A stretch of 64,000 nucleotides of DNA from CAYTIB01 sp964437725 (lineage in GTDB: Bacteria > UBA8248 > JACPRG01 > G963555815): the NCBI GenBank assembly GCA_964437725.1, contig CAYTIB010000086.1, positions 1 to 64,000 on the forward strand, read 5' to 3'. This document shows, in pieces, positions 51,419 through 61,065 of this stretch. The position numbers and the translations under genes are program-made. The notes beneath the pieces were generated by a model. It did not search any database. It saw only the letters and a program-made list of their open reading frames with translations, and had not been told where the DNA came from. Each line of letters opens with the position of its first letter. The stretch's first letter is position 1.

Positions 51419-52560
51419 ACAGCCGGATGTGGAAGTGGAGCGGTATCGGTACCTATGTCCGCACGCTTTTGGATGGGCTGGCGGAGATCCAGTCGGATCA
51501 CAAAGTTTGCTGTTTAACTCGGCGTGAGGACCGTAAAGAAATAACACAATCTGGAATCGAGGAAGGTGGAATCCAAATCCTCGAGTGCCCTGTTAAGGTA
51601 TATTCGCTTTGGGAGATGCCAGGGTTGGCCAAGTTTCTTCGGGGGTTTAATTTTGATTTGGTTCATTTCCCGCATTACATCTATCCCTTTTGGAGGAAAG
51701 GTTTAAGATCTGTTGTTACAATTCACGATTTAATTCATCTCCGGTTCCCTAAATATCACAAAACACCTCTTCATCACGCGTACGCTCGCTATGTTATGCC
51801 GAAGAGTGCACATGCGGCGCAAACGGTTATCACGACTTCAAACCACTCTAGGCGGGACATTGTCAATTACTTAGGCGTGGCTTCTGAGAAAGTTCAGGTG
51901 GTTTACAATGGTCTAAAGAAAGGGTTTTCCGCGGAGGCGGATCCATCTAAAAGGAGAGCATTTGAAAGAGTTAAGGACAGATTGGGTTTGGCTGATCCTT
52001 ACGTTCTCTACGTCGGAAATGCAAAGGAGCATAAGAATCTAGAAGGGTTGTTTCAGGCATTTGGTCAGATGCTAAGGAGGTGGGACCGGGAGCAGGTTGG
52101 GCTTGTGCGCCCAACGCTAGCGGTCACGGTCACACAGAAGGAATTGCGCGGAAATGCAGCGATGACAATTCCCGAATCAATTAGGTTTCTTGGAAACATT
52201 GAAGGGGGAATGCTGGCTGATCTTTATCGCGCCGCCGCACTGCTAGCCCTTCCCTCCTACTATGAGGGATTCGGCCTTCCGCCCTTGGAGGCTATGGCCT
52301 CTGGGACGCCCGTAGTTTGTTCTAATGTCGCCTCACTACCAGAAGTGGTCGGTGATGCGGCCATCCAGGTTCCTCCGGATGATCTTGACCGCCTATCGTC
52401 GTCTATCTATGATTTGCTCACATTGGAGGACGTGAGGATCCGGCTGCGAAACGAAGGTCTGAAAAGGGCACGATTGTTTACGGCCAACTCGATGGCTGAG
52501 GCCACCTTGAGGATTTACGAAGGCGTTATTTCTGGTGATTCGGCTTCTGAGGGTGGGTGA
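51403..52560 (+). CDS. Glycosyltransferase family 4 (second)
   Basis: A 385-aa GT-B enzyme. SRMWKWSGIGTYVRTLLDGL begins the acceptor domain, LYVGNAKEHKNLEGLFQAF the donor domain, and LLALPSYYEGFGLPPLEAM with ASGTPVVCSN is the E-x7-E donor site. Start TTG 51403, a 16-bp overlap with the preceding gene; no strong ribosome site, so coupling is likely. Confidence 0.86.
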   Translation: MQILIDSRMWKWSGIGTYVRTLLDGLAEIQSDHKVCCLTRREDRKEITQSGIEEGGIQILECPVKVYSLWEMPGLAKFLRGFNFDLVHFPHYIYPFWRKGLRSVVTIHDLIHLRFPKYHKTPLHHAYARYVMPKSAHAAQTVITTSNHSRRDIVNYLGVASEKVQVVYNGLKKGFSAEADPSKRRAFERVKDRLGLADPYVLYVGNAKEHKNLEGLFQAFGQMLRRWDREQVGLVRPTLAVTVTQKELRGNAAMTIPESIRFLGNIEGGMLADLYRAAALLALPSYYEGFGLPPLEAMASGTPVVCSNVASLPEVVGDAAIQVPPDDLDRLSSSIYDLLTLEDVRIRLRNEGLKRARLFTANSMAEATLRIYEGVISGDSASEGG

Positions 52561-52564
52561 GCGC

Positions 52565-53725
52565 ATGAAAGTTGCCATCGTTCATGACTGGCTGACAGGG
52601 ATGCGGGGGGGAGAGTTCACCCTTGAGGTGCTCTGCGAGCTGTTTCCTCGGGCGGACCTTTTCACGTTGGTGCATTTGAAGGGGTCAGTCTCCGCGGCAA
52701 TCGAGGCTATGCCCATCCATGTATCTTTCCTAAATCGGGTTCCCGGTGCAAAAAATAACTACCGCAAATTTCTTCCCTTGATGCCGGCGGCGATCGAGAG
52801 ATTTGACCTATCGGGGTACGATTTGGTCTTAAGTTCGAGTCACTGTGTGGCAAAAGGCGTCCTTACGCGACCTGATACTCTCCACGTTTGTTATTGCTAT
52901 ACCCCGATGCGTTATGCATGGGAAAGCCATCATCGATATTTCCCTGATGAACGCCTGGGATTGCTCAAAAGGTGGGTACTTCCTCCGGTTTTTACTTACC
53001 TACGCATGTGGGATGTTACCTCAGCCCAACGAGTCGATCGCTTCATTGCAATTTCAGATGCAGTCCGATCGCGGGTCCGCAAATACTATGGTCGCGAATC
53101 CGATGTTATTCACTGCCCCGTGGACACAGGTCGTTTTAAGCCTTCGAGAGGGGGGGGATACTACCTAGCTGTTTCGGCCTTCGCACCGTACAAGCGGATC
53201 GACCTAGCGATCGAGGCTGCGCATCGCCTGGACCGCCCCCTAAAGATTGTCGGGGCGGGTCAGGATGAGAAACACTTAAAGTCATTGTCAGCTTCCTTAG
53301 GTGCCATGAATGTGGAATTTCTTGGATGGAAGACTGGACGGGAACTAGTAGAGTTGTATGAGGGATGTCGCGCCCTTCTCTTCCCGGGGGAGGAAGATTT
53401 CGGGATTGTGCCTGTAGAAGCAATGGCAGCTGGCCGTCCCGTGATTGCATTTTCTGGCGGGGGAGCCTTGGAAACCATCATTGGGCCCAATGATTCGGAA
53501 GGTCGAAAACCCACCGGTTTCTTTTTTCCAAAAGAATCGGCGGATAGCCTAACCGAAGCGATTCAGGCCTTTGAAGCCATGGAAGATGTTTTCGACCCTA
53601 TTGCTATCCGCACCCATGCCCTCAAATTTGACAAGTCTGTATTCCGGGCCTCGATGAAGGAATACCTTCGCAACGCTCTAGCTGGGTTTGGTGCGGATGA
53701 GTCTATGATTGCGGATCTCGCTTAA
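52565..53725 (+). CDS. Glycosyltransferase family 4 (third)
   Basis: A 386-aa GT-B enzyme. The ATG at 52565 opens VAIVHDWLTGMRGGEFTLEV, the usual start of this GT4 branch. Donor domain: YLAVSAFAPYKRIDLAIEAA, EFLGWKTGRELVELYEGCRA, and PGEEDFGIVPVEAMAAGRPV. The branch includes mannosyltransferases of capsule loci, but the sugar is unknown. A GGGTGGGTGAG ribosome region lies just upstream. Confidence 0.87.
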   Translation: MKVAIVHDWLTGMRGGEFTLEVLCELFPRADLFTLVHLKGSVSAAIEAMPIHVSFLNRVPGAKNNYRKFLPLMPAAIERFDLSGYDLVLSSSHCVAKGVLTRPDTLHVCYCYTPMRYAWESHHRYFPDERLGLLKRWVLPPVFTYLRMWDVTSAQRVDRFIAISDAVRSRVRKYYGRESDVIHCPVDTGRFKPSRGGGYYLAVSAFAPYKRIDLAIEAAHRLDRPLKIVGAGQDEKHLKSLSASLGAMNVEFLGWKTGRELVELYEGCRALLFPGEEDFGIVPVEAMAAGRPVIAFSGGGALETIIGPNDSEGRKPTGFFFPKESADSLTEAIQAFEAMEDVFDPIAIRTHALKFDKSVFRASMKEYLRNALAGFGADESMIADLA

Positions 53726-53805
53726 AGAGAATCAGAGGACACCCAGATGATATTAATGGGGCAACATAATCTGGTGGTGATGAAATTGACACGAGTTCTC
53801 ATATC

Positions 53806-55215
53806 GTGAAAAAGTACGCGCACCTGGCTGTTTTTATTTTGGTTTTGGCGGATATCGTAGCCGTTGTCGCTGCGTGGTCCACAGCTTTTGTCCTCCGCTT
53901 CATCGTTGAAATTATCCCTGTTATTAAGACCTACCCAACATTTCCCCATTACCTTTCATTCGTGCCGATTGTCTTGATTTTTTGGCTAGCAGCAGCCCGG
54001 TGGCTCAACCTGTATGATCCGCAGTTTCCTCGATCGCTGCGTTCGCGCCTTTGGATCACTTGGAAGGCCGCCACATTATCCGTTGTTCTTCTGACGGCCT
54101 TAACCTTTTTTTATCGAGAATTCCCATTTGCCCGGTTTTCAAGGGTTGTGATGGCGAATTACTGGATCATTGTCACGATCTACGTGGTCATGGGCCGCGT
54201 ACTGGCTAGGGTTTTTTTAAAGGGACTGCGAAGTCGGGGCTATGAGATCCGGCGCATCCTGATAGCAGGTACGGGCCAATTGGGAAAGGATCTCGGGCGC
54301 CGAATGCGGGAGAACGATGTTCTTGGGATCGAAGTGGTTGGATATCTAACCGATCAACACGAAGAGGTTGGCAGGGAAGTGGAGGGAGTGCCAGTTGTCG
54401 GCCTGCTGGAAGAGCTCCGGGAATTTCTAGCCCGACTTAAGGTGGATCAACTCTTTATTGTCTTACCCATGGATTCACAGGATCGCATTCAACGGGTCCT
54501 GAGCAGGCTTGGCGAGGAGCTGATTGACATTAAGATAATCCCTGACTTTCTTAAATTTACGAAACTTAACGCGGGGATAGAAGATTTTGCCGGACTTCCG
54601 GTCATCAGTCTTAGGGAAAGCCCACTGTTCGGCGCTAACTGGTTCATCAAGCGAACCGTAGATATCACCTTATCCTTGTTGGGGTTAGTCTTGTTGTCAC
54701 CATTGATGATTTTTATTGCGTTGGCTGTGAAACTTACTTCCCGTGGGTCTGTGCTTTATCAGCAGGAGAGGATGGGGCTCGACGGTGTTTCCTTTCGGAT
54801 GTATAAGTTTCGTTCTATGAAGGCAGAAGCAGAGAAGGAGACCGGAGCAATATGGGCAAGCCCGAAGGATCCTCGACGCACAACCATTGGTCGTCTCATC
54901 CGCACGGTTAGTCTTGATGAGCTACCACAGCTTTTCAATGTTTTGGCAGGTGATATGAGTTTGGTTGGTCCCCGTCCCGAACGACCTGTATTTGTCGAGG
55001 AGTTTAGGGATAAAGTCCCAGACTATATGTTGCGTCACAAGGTGAAAGCAGGAATAACCGGTTGGGCTCAAGTCAATGGCTGGCGCGGAAACACACCGCT
55101 TGAGAAGCGGATCGAGTGTGACCTTTACTATATTGAGCATTGGTCGCTGGGATTTGACTTAAAGATTATCTTGATGACCCTGTGGAAAGGGATCTTCCAT
55201 AAGCATGCATATTGA
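53806..55215 (+). CDS. Undecaprenyl-phosphate sugar phosphotransferase (PHPT family)
   Basis: Initiating enzyme that puts the first sugar-phosphate on undecaprenyl phosphate. The 469-aa product has four N-terminal membrane helices, a Rossmann domain (ILIAGTGQLGKDLGRRMREN), a fifth membrane helix (VDITLSLLGLVLLSPLMIFI) and the catalytic domain: YQQERMGLDGVSFRMYKFRS, SLDELPQLFNVLAGDMSLVG PRPE and KAGITGWAQVNGWRGNT. Start GTG 53806. It closes the polysaccharide cluster and is a second, independent initiator beside the WecA fusion. Confidence 0.93.
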   Translation: MKKYAHLAVFILVLADIVAVVAAWSTAFVLRFIVEIIPVIKTYPTFPHYLSFVPIVLIFWLAAARWLNLYDPQFPRSLRSRLWITWKAATLSVVLLTALTFFYREFPFARFSRVVMANYWIIVTIYVVMGRVLARVFLKGLRSRGYEIRRILIAGTGQLGKDLGRRMRENDVLGIEVVGYLTDQHEEVGREVEGVPVVGLLEELREFLARLKVDQLFIVLPMDSQDRIQRVLSRLGEELIDIKIIPDFLKFTKLNAGIEDFAGLPVISLRESPLFGANWFIKRTVDITLSLLGLVLLSPLMIFIALAVKLTSRGSVLYQQERMGLDGVSFRMYKFRSMKAEAEKETGAIWASPKDPRRTTIGRLIRTVSLDELPQLFNVLAGDMSLVGPRPERPVFVEEFRDKVPDYMLRHKVKAGITGWAQVNGWRGNTPLEKRIECDLYYIEHWSLGFDLKIILMTLWKGIFHKHAY

Positions 55216-55328
55216 GAGGTTGCTTTGTACCCATAAGTGCATTCGAATGGTCAAGTCCTAGATTTGTCATAAATTAGCTAGAAGGCTTTTTACGGCCGAT
55301 TCCGTGATAGAGGAAGTAACTCTTTATA

Positions 55329-56099
55329 ATGAGTGTGATCGCCGTCATTCCTGCTCGCTATGCATCCACCCGTTTTCCGGGAAAGGTATTCGCTTCCATC
55401 GGTGGCAAACCGATGATCCAGCATGTCTACGAACGGGTCCGAGAGGCCCGTTACGTTGAAGAAGTTCTGGTGGCAACGGATGACGAGAGGATTTGTGAGG
55501 TAGTTCGGAGTTTCGGAGGAGTGGCCGTTATGACTTCCCCCTCTCATCCATCCGGGACTGACCGGATAGCTGAGGCCGTTCGGAGTTTGGATTTCGAATG
55601 GATTGTTAATATACAAGGGGATGAGCCATTAATCGATTCCCGGGACATTGACGCCGCAATTTTGTCTTTGCTAGAAAACTCGGATGTGCCTATGGGTACC
55701 CTGGCCAGGAAAATCGAATTAGAAAATGAGTTTTTCGATCCGAATGTTGTTAAGGTAGTTGTCGATACGGCTGGTTTTGCTCTCTATTTTTCCAGGTCTC
55801 CAGTTCCTTACAATCGAAAGGGATGGGGAAAATTGTCGGACGAAGAAATTTTGCAGGGGGATCGTGTTGCCCTGCCGGAGCCCTGCTTCAAGCACATCGG
55901 GCTTTATGTCTACCGCATGGTTGCTCTAATGGAGTTATCAGCTTCCCGACCCACCCCACTGGAACTCTCTGAGGGCTTGGAGCAATTGCGGGCATTGGAA
56001 TTGGGGTACAAGATCCGTGTAGTAGAAACAGAACGCGATCCCATCGGAGTAGATGTCCCAGAGGATATTCAGCGTGTTGAGGAGCGATTGAAAGTTTGA
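55329..56099 (+). CDS. kdsB: CMP-KDO synthetase
   Basis: Activates KDO with CTP for lipid A core synthesis. The 256-aa product starts IAVIPARYASTRFPGKVFAS and has HPSGTDRIAEAV, VNIQGDEPLI and KHIGLYVYR, the complete KdsB signature set. It shows that the organism makes KDO-based LPS. Its TGA overlaps the TTG start of pyrG, which supplies CTP. Confidence 0.95.
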   Translation: MSVIAVIPARYASTRFPGKVFASIGGKPMIQHVYERVREARYVEEVLVATDDERICEVVRSFGGVAVMTSPSHPSGTDRIAEAVRSLDFEWIVNIQGDEPLIDSRDIDAAILSLLENSDVPMGTLARKIELENEFFDPNVVKVVVDTAGFALYFSRSPVPYNRKGWGKLSDEEILQGDRVALPEPCFKHIGLYVYRMVALMELSASRPTPLELSEGLEQLRALELGYKIRVVETERDPIGVDVPEDIQRVEERLKV

Positions 56100-57739
56100 A
56101 CACAAAGATCAATTCTGATGAAGGGGAAACCCGGACCAAGTATATTTTTGTAACGGGTGGAGTACTTTCATCTCTAGGAAAGGGGCTCGCATCCGCTTCT
56201 ATTGGTGCCCTTCTTGAAAGTCGCGGCTTACGCATCAACATTCAGAAATTTGATCCCTACATTAATGTCGATCCCGGCACTATGAACCCCTTTCAGCACG
56301 GGGAAGTTTATGTGACAGACGATGGGGCGGAAACAGATCTGGATTTGGGCCACTACGAGCGTTTTACCTGCTCAACGATGACTCAGGCTAACAACGTTAC
56401 AACTGGTCGAATCTACCATTCCGTCATCACCAAAGAACGCCTTGGTGATTATTTGGGTGGGACTGTGCAAGTGATTCCCCATATTACGGATGAGATCAAA
56501 GCGAATATGCATAGCGTGGCGGTCGGTCATGACGTAGTAATTTGCGAAATTGGTGGAACTGTTGGGGATATCGAGAGCTTGCCTTTTCTAGAGGCCATCC
56601 GTCAATTTGGGTGGGATTTAGGACGAGAAAATGTTTTGTTCGTTCACGTCACCCTCGTACCCTACATTCACACGGCCGATGAGCTTAAGACTAAGCCAAG
56701 TCAGCACAGCGTTATGAAACTTCGCGAAATTGGCATTCAGCCTGACGTATTATTGTGCCGTTGTGATCGCCCTATACCAGACGAAATAAAGGGGAAACTG
56801 GGTCTATTTTGTAACGTCGACAAGAAGGCTGTTATTGACGCCGAGGATGCGGAATTCATCTACGAGGTACCCTTGGCATTTCACGATCAGAAATTGGATG
56901 CGATCCTTATCTCCAAGCTTGGCCTTGAAACGGTTGAGCCAGATCTAGGGGATTGGCGAAAGATCGTAAGTATCCTCAAGAAGCCAGAAACCCATGCCAC
57001 GATTGCAATTGTTGGAAAATATGTGGAGCTCAAAGAGTCCTACAAGAGCCTCAGTGAAGCTTTAACCCATGGGGGGATTGGAAACTTGGCACGGGTTGAT
57101 CTTGAATGGATCGATGCTGAGGAAATCGAAGCTAAAGGACCTGAGAATCTCCTGCGCAATGTGAACGGAATTCTGGTTCCTGGTGGTTTTGGTGACCGAG
57201 GTGTCGAAGGAAAAATCCAATCTATTCAGTACGCTCGAGAGCGAAAAGTTCCCTTCTTTGGCATTTGCCTGGGTATGCAGTGCGCAGTAATCGAGTTTGC
57301 TCGAAATGTGTGCCAAATGTCGGGAGCTAACAGTACCGAGTTCGATAAGGACTCCCCGTTTCCAGTTATTGATCTGATGTCTGACCAGGTGGTTGACGGT
57401 GATAAGGGCGGAACAATGCGCTTGGGCGCTTATGCGTGTGAGTTGGGGCCTGACACCCTAGCGTCAGATATCTACGGATGTGCGCAGATCTCTGAACGTC
57501 ATAGGCACCGTTACGAGGTCAACAATGCATTTAGGGGTTGTTTGGAGAAATACGGTTTGGTTCTCAGTGGGCTTTCGCCGGACGGGCTTTTAGTCGAGCT
57601 AGTTGAACTCCCGAGCCATCCGTGGTTTTTGGCCGGCCAATTTCATCCGGAGTTCAAATCATCACCTCGCGTGCCGCACCCTTTATTTCATGCATTTATA
57701 ACCGCGGCTCTCAAGGCGAAAGGTGAATTGTTCTCATAG
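56096..57739 (+). CDS. pyrG: CTP synthase
   Basis: Makes CTP from UTP with glutamine nitrogen. The 547-aa product has the synthase domain (KYIFVTGGVLSSLGKGLASA, INVDPGTMNPFQHGEVYV) and a C-terminal glutaminase with PFFGICLGMQCAVIEF and GQFHPEF. The start is TTG 56096 overlapping the kdsB stop; no in-frame ATG lies before the conserved domain. Coupling with kdsB links CTP supply to KDO activation. Confidence 0.97.
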   Translation: MNTKINSDEGETRTKYIFVTGGVLSSLGKGLASASIGALLESRGLRINIQKFDPYINVDPGTMNPFQHGEVYVTDDGAETDLDLGHYERFTCSTMTQANNVTTGRIYHSVITKERLGDYLGGTVQVIPHITDEIKANMHSVAVGHDVVICEIGGTVGDIESLPFLEAIRQFGWDLGRENVLFVHVTLVPYIHTADELKTKPSQHSVMKLREIGIQPDVLLCRCDRPIPDEIKGKLGLFCNVDKKAVIDAEDAEFIYEVPLAFHDQKLDAILISKLGLETVEPDLGDWRKIVSILKKPETHATIAIVGKYVELKESYKSLSEALTHGGIGNLARVDLEWIDAEEIEAKGPENLLRNVNGILVPGGFGDRGVEGKIQSIQYARERKVPFFGICLGMQCAVIEFARNVCQMSGANSTEFDKDSPFPVIDLMSDQVVDGDKGGTMRLGAYACELGPDTLASDIYGCAQISERHRHRYEVNNAFRGCLEKYGLVLSGLSPDGLLVELVELPSHPWFLAGQFHPEFKSSPRVPHPLFHAFITAALKAKGELFS

Positions 57740-57799
57740 GAATATCCGTGACCTCCTTAGGAGTTGTATTGGAGGCGATCCTCGAAATCTTGAACTATC

Positions 57800-58603
57800 G
57801 TGAATTTTTATAAGACTTTTGAGATTCCACCGAAATTGTGTGTTGCCATCGTAGGCGCCGGTGGCAAAACAACCCTTATGTATCGCCTGGCGGCAGAAAT
57901 GGTTCCCGAGGCGGAAATAGCAGATGGTGTGGTTTTGATTGCAAGCACCACCAAAATTTTTCGGCCTGAGCCGGATGAAGCCGATGTGGTTATTCTGTCT
58001 GAAAATCTGCAAGAGGCGCAGAAACAAATTAAGAAAATGGCCCAGGGTGGTCTCCGAATTGTCCTGGGTACGGGATCCCACAATGATCCCCGATATGATA
58101 CGAGCAAACTGGACGGAATTCCTCCACAATGGGCGGGCTCACTCTTGGAAATGGAAGAGGTTTCATGGTTGCTTATAGAGGCCGATGGTTCCCAGCGAAA
58201 GCCGGTCAAGGCCCCGGGGCCTCGGGAGCCGGTTTGGCCCAATCCCACCCATTGGACTATCGGCGTCCTGGGTTTGTCTGCGCTTGGACACAAAAATTAT
58301 CGAGATCGGGTATTCCGACCTGAGTGTGTATCGAAAGTTACAAATGTTCCTCAGGGGACCATTTTGGAATTGTCCACCTACCTTTCGTTATTAACAAATT
58401 CGGATGGAATTTTCCGCGATGCTCCCAAGGAATCTCGTCTTATTGGGTTCCTTAATCAGTCCGATACCTGTGATCAGGTTGTCGATCATAATACGGTAGG
58501 ATATATAATTGACCGTGAGGTCAATCCAGGGAGATTGGAATCGGTCTTTCTCGGGAGCCTAATCGATACTAAGATACAAAGAGTTTGGGCCCGTGAAGGA
58601 TGA
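57800..58603 (+). CDS. yqeC: YqeC-type selenium-dependent molybdenum hydroxylase accessory protein
   Basis: A 267-aa P-loop protein of the YqeC/EF2563 family. CVAIVGAGGKTTLMYRLAAE contains the Walker A and LLIEADGSQRKPVKAPGPRE the second family motif. In genomes with selenium-dependent xanthine dehydrogenase-like enzymes this family occurs with xdhC and helps mature the molybdenum cofactor. Here xdhC follows 113 bp downstream. Start GTG 57800. No hydroxylase structural gene is visible in the window. Confidence 0.8.
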   Translation: MNFYKTFEIPPKLCVAIVGAGGKTTLMYRLAAEMVPEAEIADGVVLIASTTKIFRPEPDEADVVILSENLQEAQKQIKKMAQGGLRIVLGTGSHNDPRYDTSKLDGIPPQWAGSLLEMEEVSWLLIEADGSQRKPVKAPGPREPVWPNPTHWTIGVLGLSALGHKNYRDRVFRPECVSKVTNVPQGTILELSTYLSLLTNSDGIFRDAPKESRLIGFLNQSDTCDQVVDHNTVGYIIDREVNPGRLESVFLGSLIDTKIQRVWAREG

Positions 58604-58716
58604 ACCGTGTTGAGTAGTTTGTCCGATATTAATGCAGTTTAGGATAGAAAACTTAAGGGTGGAAGCTCTCGACTGTTGGTTCAAAATAGGACTTGAGGAG
58701 CCCGCCGGAGGACACC

Positions 58717-59871
58717 ATGGCCGATATTTATAAGGAAATTCAGGAAACACAGGGGAAGGGCGAAGGGGGTGCAATTGCATCTGTAGTTGCTAGGAAGGGC
58801 TCCGCCCCGATGAGTGCCGATGCCAAGATGATTGTTTACAAAGATGGCTCGATGAAGGGAACGGTTGGCGGCGGATGCCTTGAGGCGGATGTTTGGGCCG
58901 AAGCCAAGCGAGTTCTCCGGAAGGGTGATGTGACGAAGATGAGCTTCGATCTAACCGAAGCTGAAGCTGGCGAGAGTGGACATATATGCGGAGGAATCGT
59001 AGATGTACTAATCGAGCCTCTTTCTAATTATTCCGCTGAGATTTTGTCAGAAGTTGTTCGTATTCGTGCTGAGGGTGGCCGGGCTGTGCTGGCTACTGCC
59101 GTGTGCCGGACAGATCAAAAGCCTCTTGGTTCAGAGGGGCGCATGCTCGTCTATAAAGACGGAAGTTCACTTGGCTCATTTCAAGGTATCGAGAAAGAAA
59201 TCATTGAACTTGCCGGCGAAGTTCTTTCGGACGAAAAACCAGCAAATCGGCATTTTCCAATTCCTGAGTCGGACGCCCAGGTTGAGGTATTCCTCGAGCC
59301 TATTGTCACACGCCCCACGGTTTACATCTTTGGCGGGGGGCATGTATCTAAGCACATTGCTAGGGTAGCGGACGTTGCTGGTTTACATGTTGTGATCGTG
59401 GAGGATCGCGAATCTTACGCTAACCAGGAAAGGTTCCCTGAGGTCGAGGATTTCATCGTTCACGACGATTTTGAAAACTTGGGAAGCGTGATGCCGGAGA
59501 TCGAAGAAACGGACATGGCAATTATCGTCACCCGTGGTCATCAGTATGATAAAGATATTTTGAGGTGGGCTTGGGACAAACCGTTCCGTTATTTGGGGAT
59601 GATCGGTAGCAAGACCAAGATTCTTGCAACTTACCGTACATTGGAACAAGAAATGGGTGTTCCTCGAGACGATTTCGTCAGGCGGGTTCGAGCTCCTATG
59701 GGTTTAAACATTGGAGCCGACGTTCCCGGGGAAATTGCAGTGGCCATTGTGGCAGAGTTGGTCCAGGTTCGTAGGCAGAACTTAATCAAAGAGCAGGAGT
59801 TGGCTGGTCAATCGCTAAGCAGTTCGTTATTGAAACATGTCAAAAAAGATCCCGAATTGACTGTGGCATAG
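58717..59871 (+). CDS. xdhC: XdhC/CoxI family molybdenum cofactor maturation protein
   Basis: Binds molybdenum cofactor and inserts a sulfido (or selenido) ligand before delivery to xanthine dehydrogenase-like hydroxylases. The 384-aa product has the N-terminal domain with KGTVGGGCLEADVWAEAKRV and GHICGGIVDVLIEPL, then a C-terminal Rossmann domain VYIFGGGHVSKHIARVADVA, and RYLGMIGSKTKILATYR. The ATG at 58717 is chosen over 58693 because GGAGG lies 5 bp upstream. The pair with yqeC is typical; the client enzyme must lie elsewhere. Confidence 0.9.
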   Translation: MADIYKEIQETQGKGEGGAIASVVARKGSAPMSADAKMIVYKDGSMKGTVGGGCLEADVWAEAKRVLRKGDVTKMSFDLTEAEAGESGHICGGIVDVLIEPLSNYSAEILSEVVRIRAEGGRAVLATAVCRTDQKPLGSEGRMLVYKDGSSLGSFQGIEKEIIELAGEVLSDEKPANRHFPIPESDAQVEVFLEPIVTRPTVYIFGGGHVSKHIARVADVAGLHVVIVEDRESYANQERFPEVEDFIVHDDFENLGSVMPEIEETDMAIIVTRGHQYDKDILRWAWDKPFRYLGMIGSKTKILATYRTLEQEMGVPRDDFVRRVRAPMGLNIGADVPGEIAVAIVAELVQVRRQNLIKEQELAGQSLSSSLLKHVKKDPELTVA

Positions 59872-59874
59872 GTC

Positions 59875-59902
59875 GCGGAGGAAGCTTCCGTAGAACCTCC
59901 GC
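59875..59902 (+). other. Inverted repeat between xdhC and gap
   Basis: GCGGAGG (59875-59881) and CCTCCGC (59896-59902) are a perfect 7-bp inverted repeat around a second palindrome, GGAAGCTTCC (59880-59889), so two hairpins compete. No T-run follows, so it is not a normal terminator. It could be an RNA switch or a protein site controlling gap. Confidence 0.4.
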
Positions 59903-59987
59903 ACTATGTTGGACATAACGGCCCAATCTGAAAACTACGGGGGACCCCCTGGGATAGGGCCTCCATTTTCCAGGAGAAGAACTCGGA

Positions 59988-61025
59988 ATGACCATTCGTG
60001 TTGGGATCAATGGTTTCGGGCGGATCGGAAGAAACTTCTTTCGTGCTGCCCAGAAAGACAGGGACATACAAATCGTTGCGATCAATGACATTACGGATGC
60101 TGAGACCCTTGCTCACCTCTTGGCTTACGATTCTGTTCATGGGCGGTTTCCTGGGAAGGTGACAGTGAAAGAGGGCTTCCTTGTGGTGAACGGGAAGAGG
60201 GTCCAGGTTTTCGCCGAACGCGATCCGGCTGGTCTGCCTTGGCGTAAGTTGAAAGTCGATGTGGCTGTAGAATCAACCGGTTTCTTTGCTGACCGTGCGG
60301 GGGCCTCAAAGCACCTAAAAGCAGGTGCCAAAAAGGTTATCATTACTGCCCCGGCCCAAGATCCGGACGTCACGCTTGTTCTAGGTGTCAATGAAGATCA
60401 CTATGAGCCCAAGAAACACAAGATTATCAGTAATGCGTCTTGTACTACCAATTGTCTGGCGCCGGTTGTCAAGGTGTTGCATGAACGGTTCGGTGTGAAG
60501 CACGGTCTAATGACAACTACTCATGCTTATACGAACGATCAGCGCATTCTTGACCTCCCACATAGTGATATGCGTCGGGCCCGAGCCGCTGGGGTTTCCA
60601 TGATTCCCACTACGACAGGAGCGGCCCGTGCTGTAACCCTGGTTGTGCCGGAATTGAAGGGAAAGCTTGATGGCATGGCAATCCGAGTCCCGACGCCAGA
60701 TGTGTCTGTGATTGACCTTGTTGCTGAGTTGAACAAGAAAACGACGGCTGAGAAGGTTAACGCAGCCCTTCGTAGCGCTGCCCGTGGTCCAATGAAGGGG
60801 ATTTTGGATATTACGGATGAGCCCTTGGTTTCTGCCGACTTTCTGGGTGATCCACACTCCTCTATTGTGGACGGTCTGTCGACCCGAATCATGGATGGAA
60901 CTCAGGTTAAGATCATTTCATGGTATGACAACGAATGGGGATATTCCTGCCGCGTTCGAGATTTGGTCAAGTTCTTGACGAAAGGCGAGAAAAAATCTCG
61001 TGTAAAGAAAGCCAGGAAGAAGTAA
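59988..61025 (+). CDS. gap: Glyceraldehyde-3-phosphate dehydrogenase
   Basis: Glycolytic enzyme, 345 aa. NAD site VGINGFGRIGRNFFRAAQ, catalytic Cys152 in SNASCTTNCLAP, His179 in THAYTND. GGAGAAGA precedes the ATG. The C-terminus is extended by a lysine/arginine-rich tail, LTKGEKKSRVKKARKK, about 13 residues beyond the usual end; its role is unknown. It opens the gap-pgk-tpiA-secG operon. Confidence 0.97.
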   Translation: MTIRVGINGFGRIGRNFFRAAQKDRDIQIVAINDITDAETLAHLLAYDSVHGRFPGKVTVKEGFLVVNGKRVQVFAERDPAGLPWRKLKVDVAVESTGFFADRAGASKHLKAGAKKVIITAPAQDPDVTLVLGVNEDHYEPKKHKIISNASCTTNCLAPVVKVLHERFGVKHGLMTTTHAYTNDQRILDLPHSDMRRARAAGVSMIPTTTGAARAVTLVVPELKGKLDGMAIRVPTPDVSVIDLVAELNKKTTAEKVNAALRSAARGPMKGILDITDEPLVSADFLGDPHSSIVDGLSTRIMDGTQVKIISWYDNEWGYSCRVRDLVKFLTKGEKKSRVKKARKK

Positions 61026-61065
61026 TTTTCTTCGGTTTTTCCATAGTTATTGCTTCTGGTTTTGG

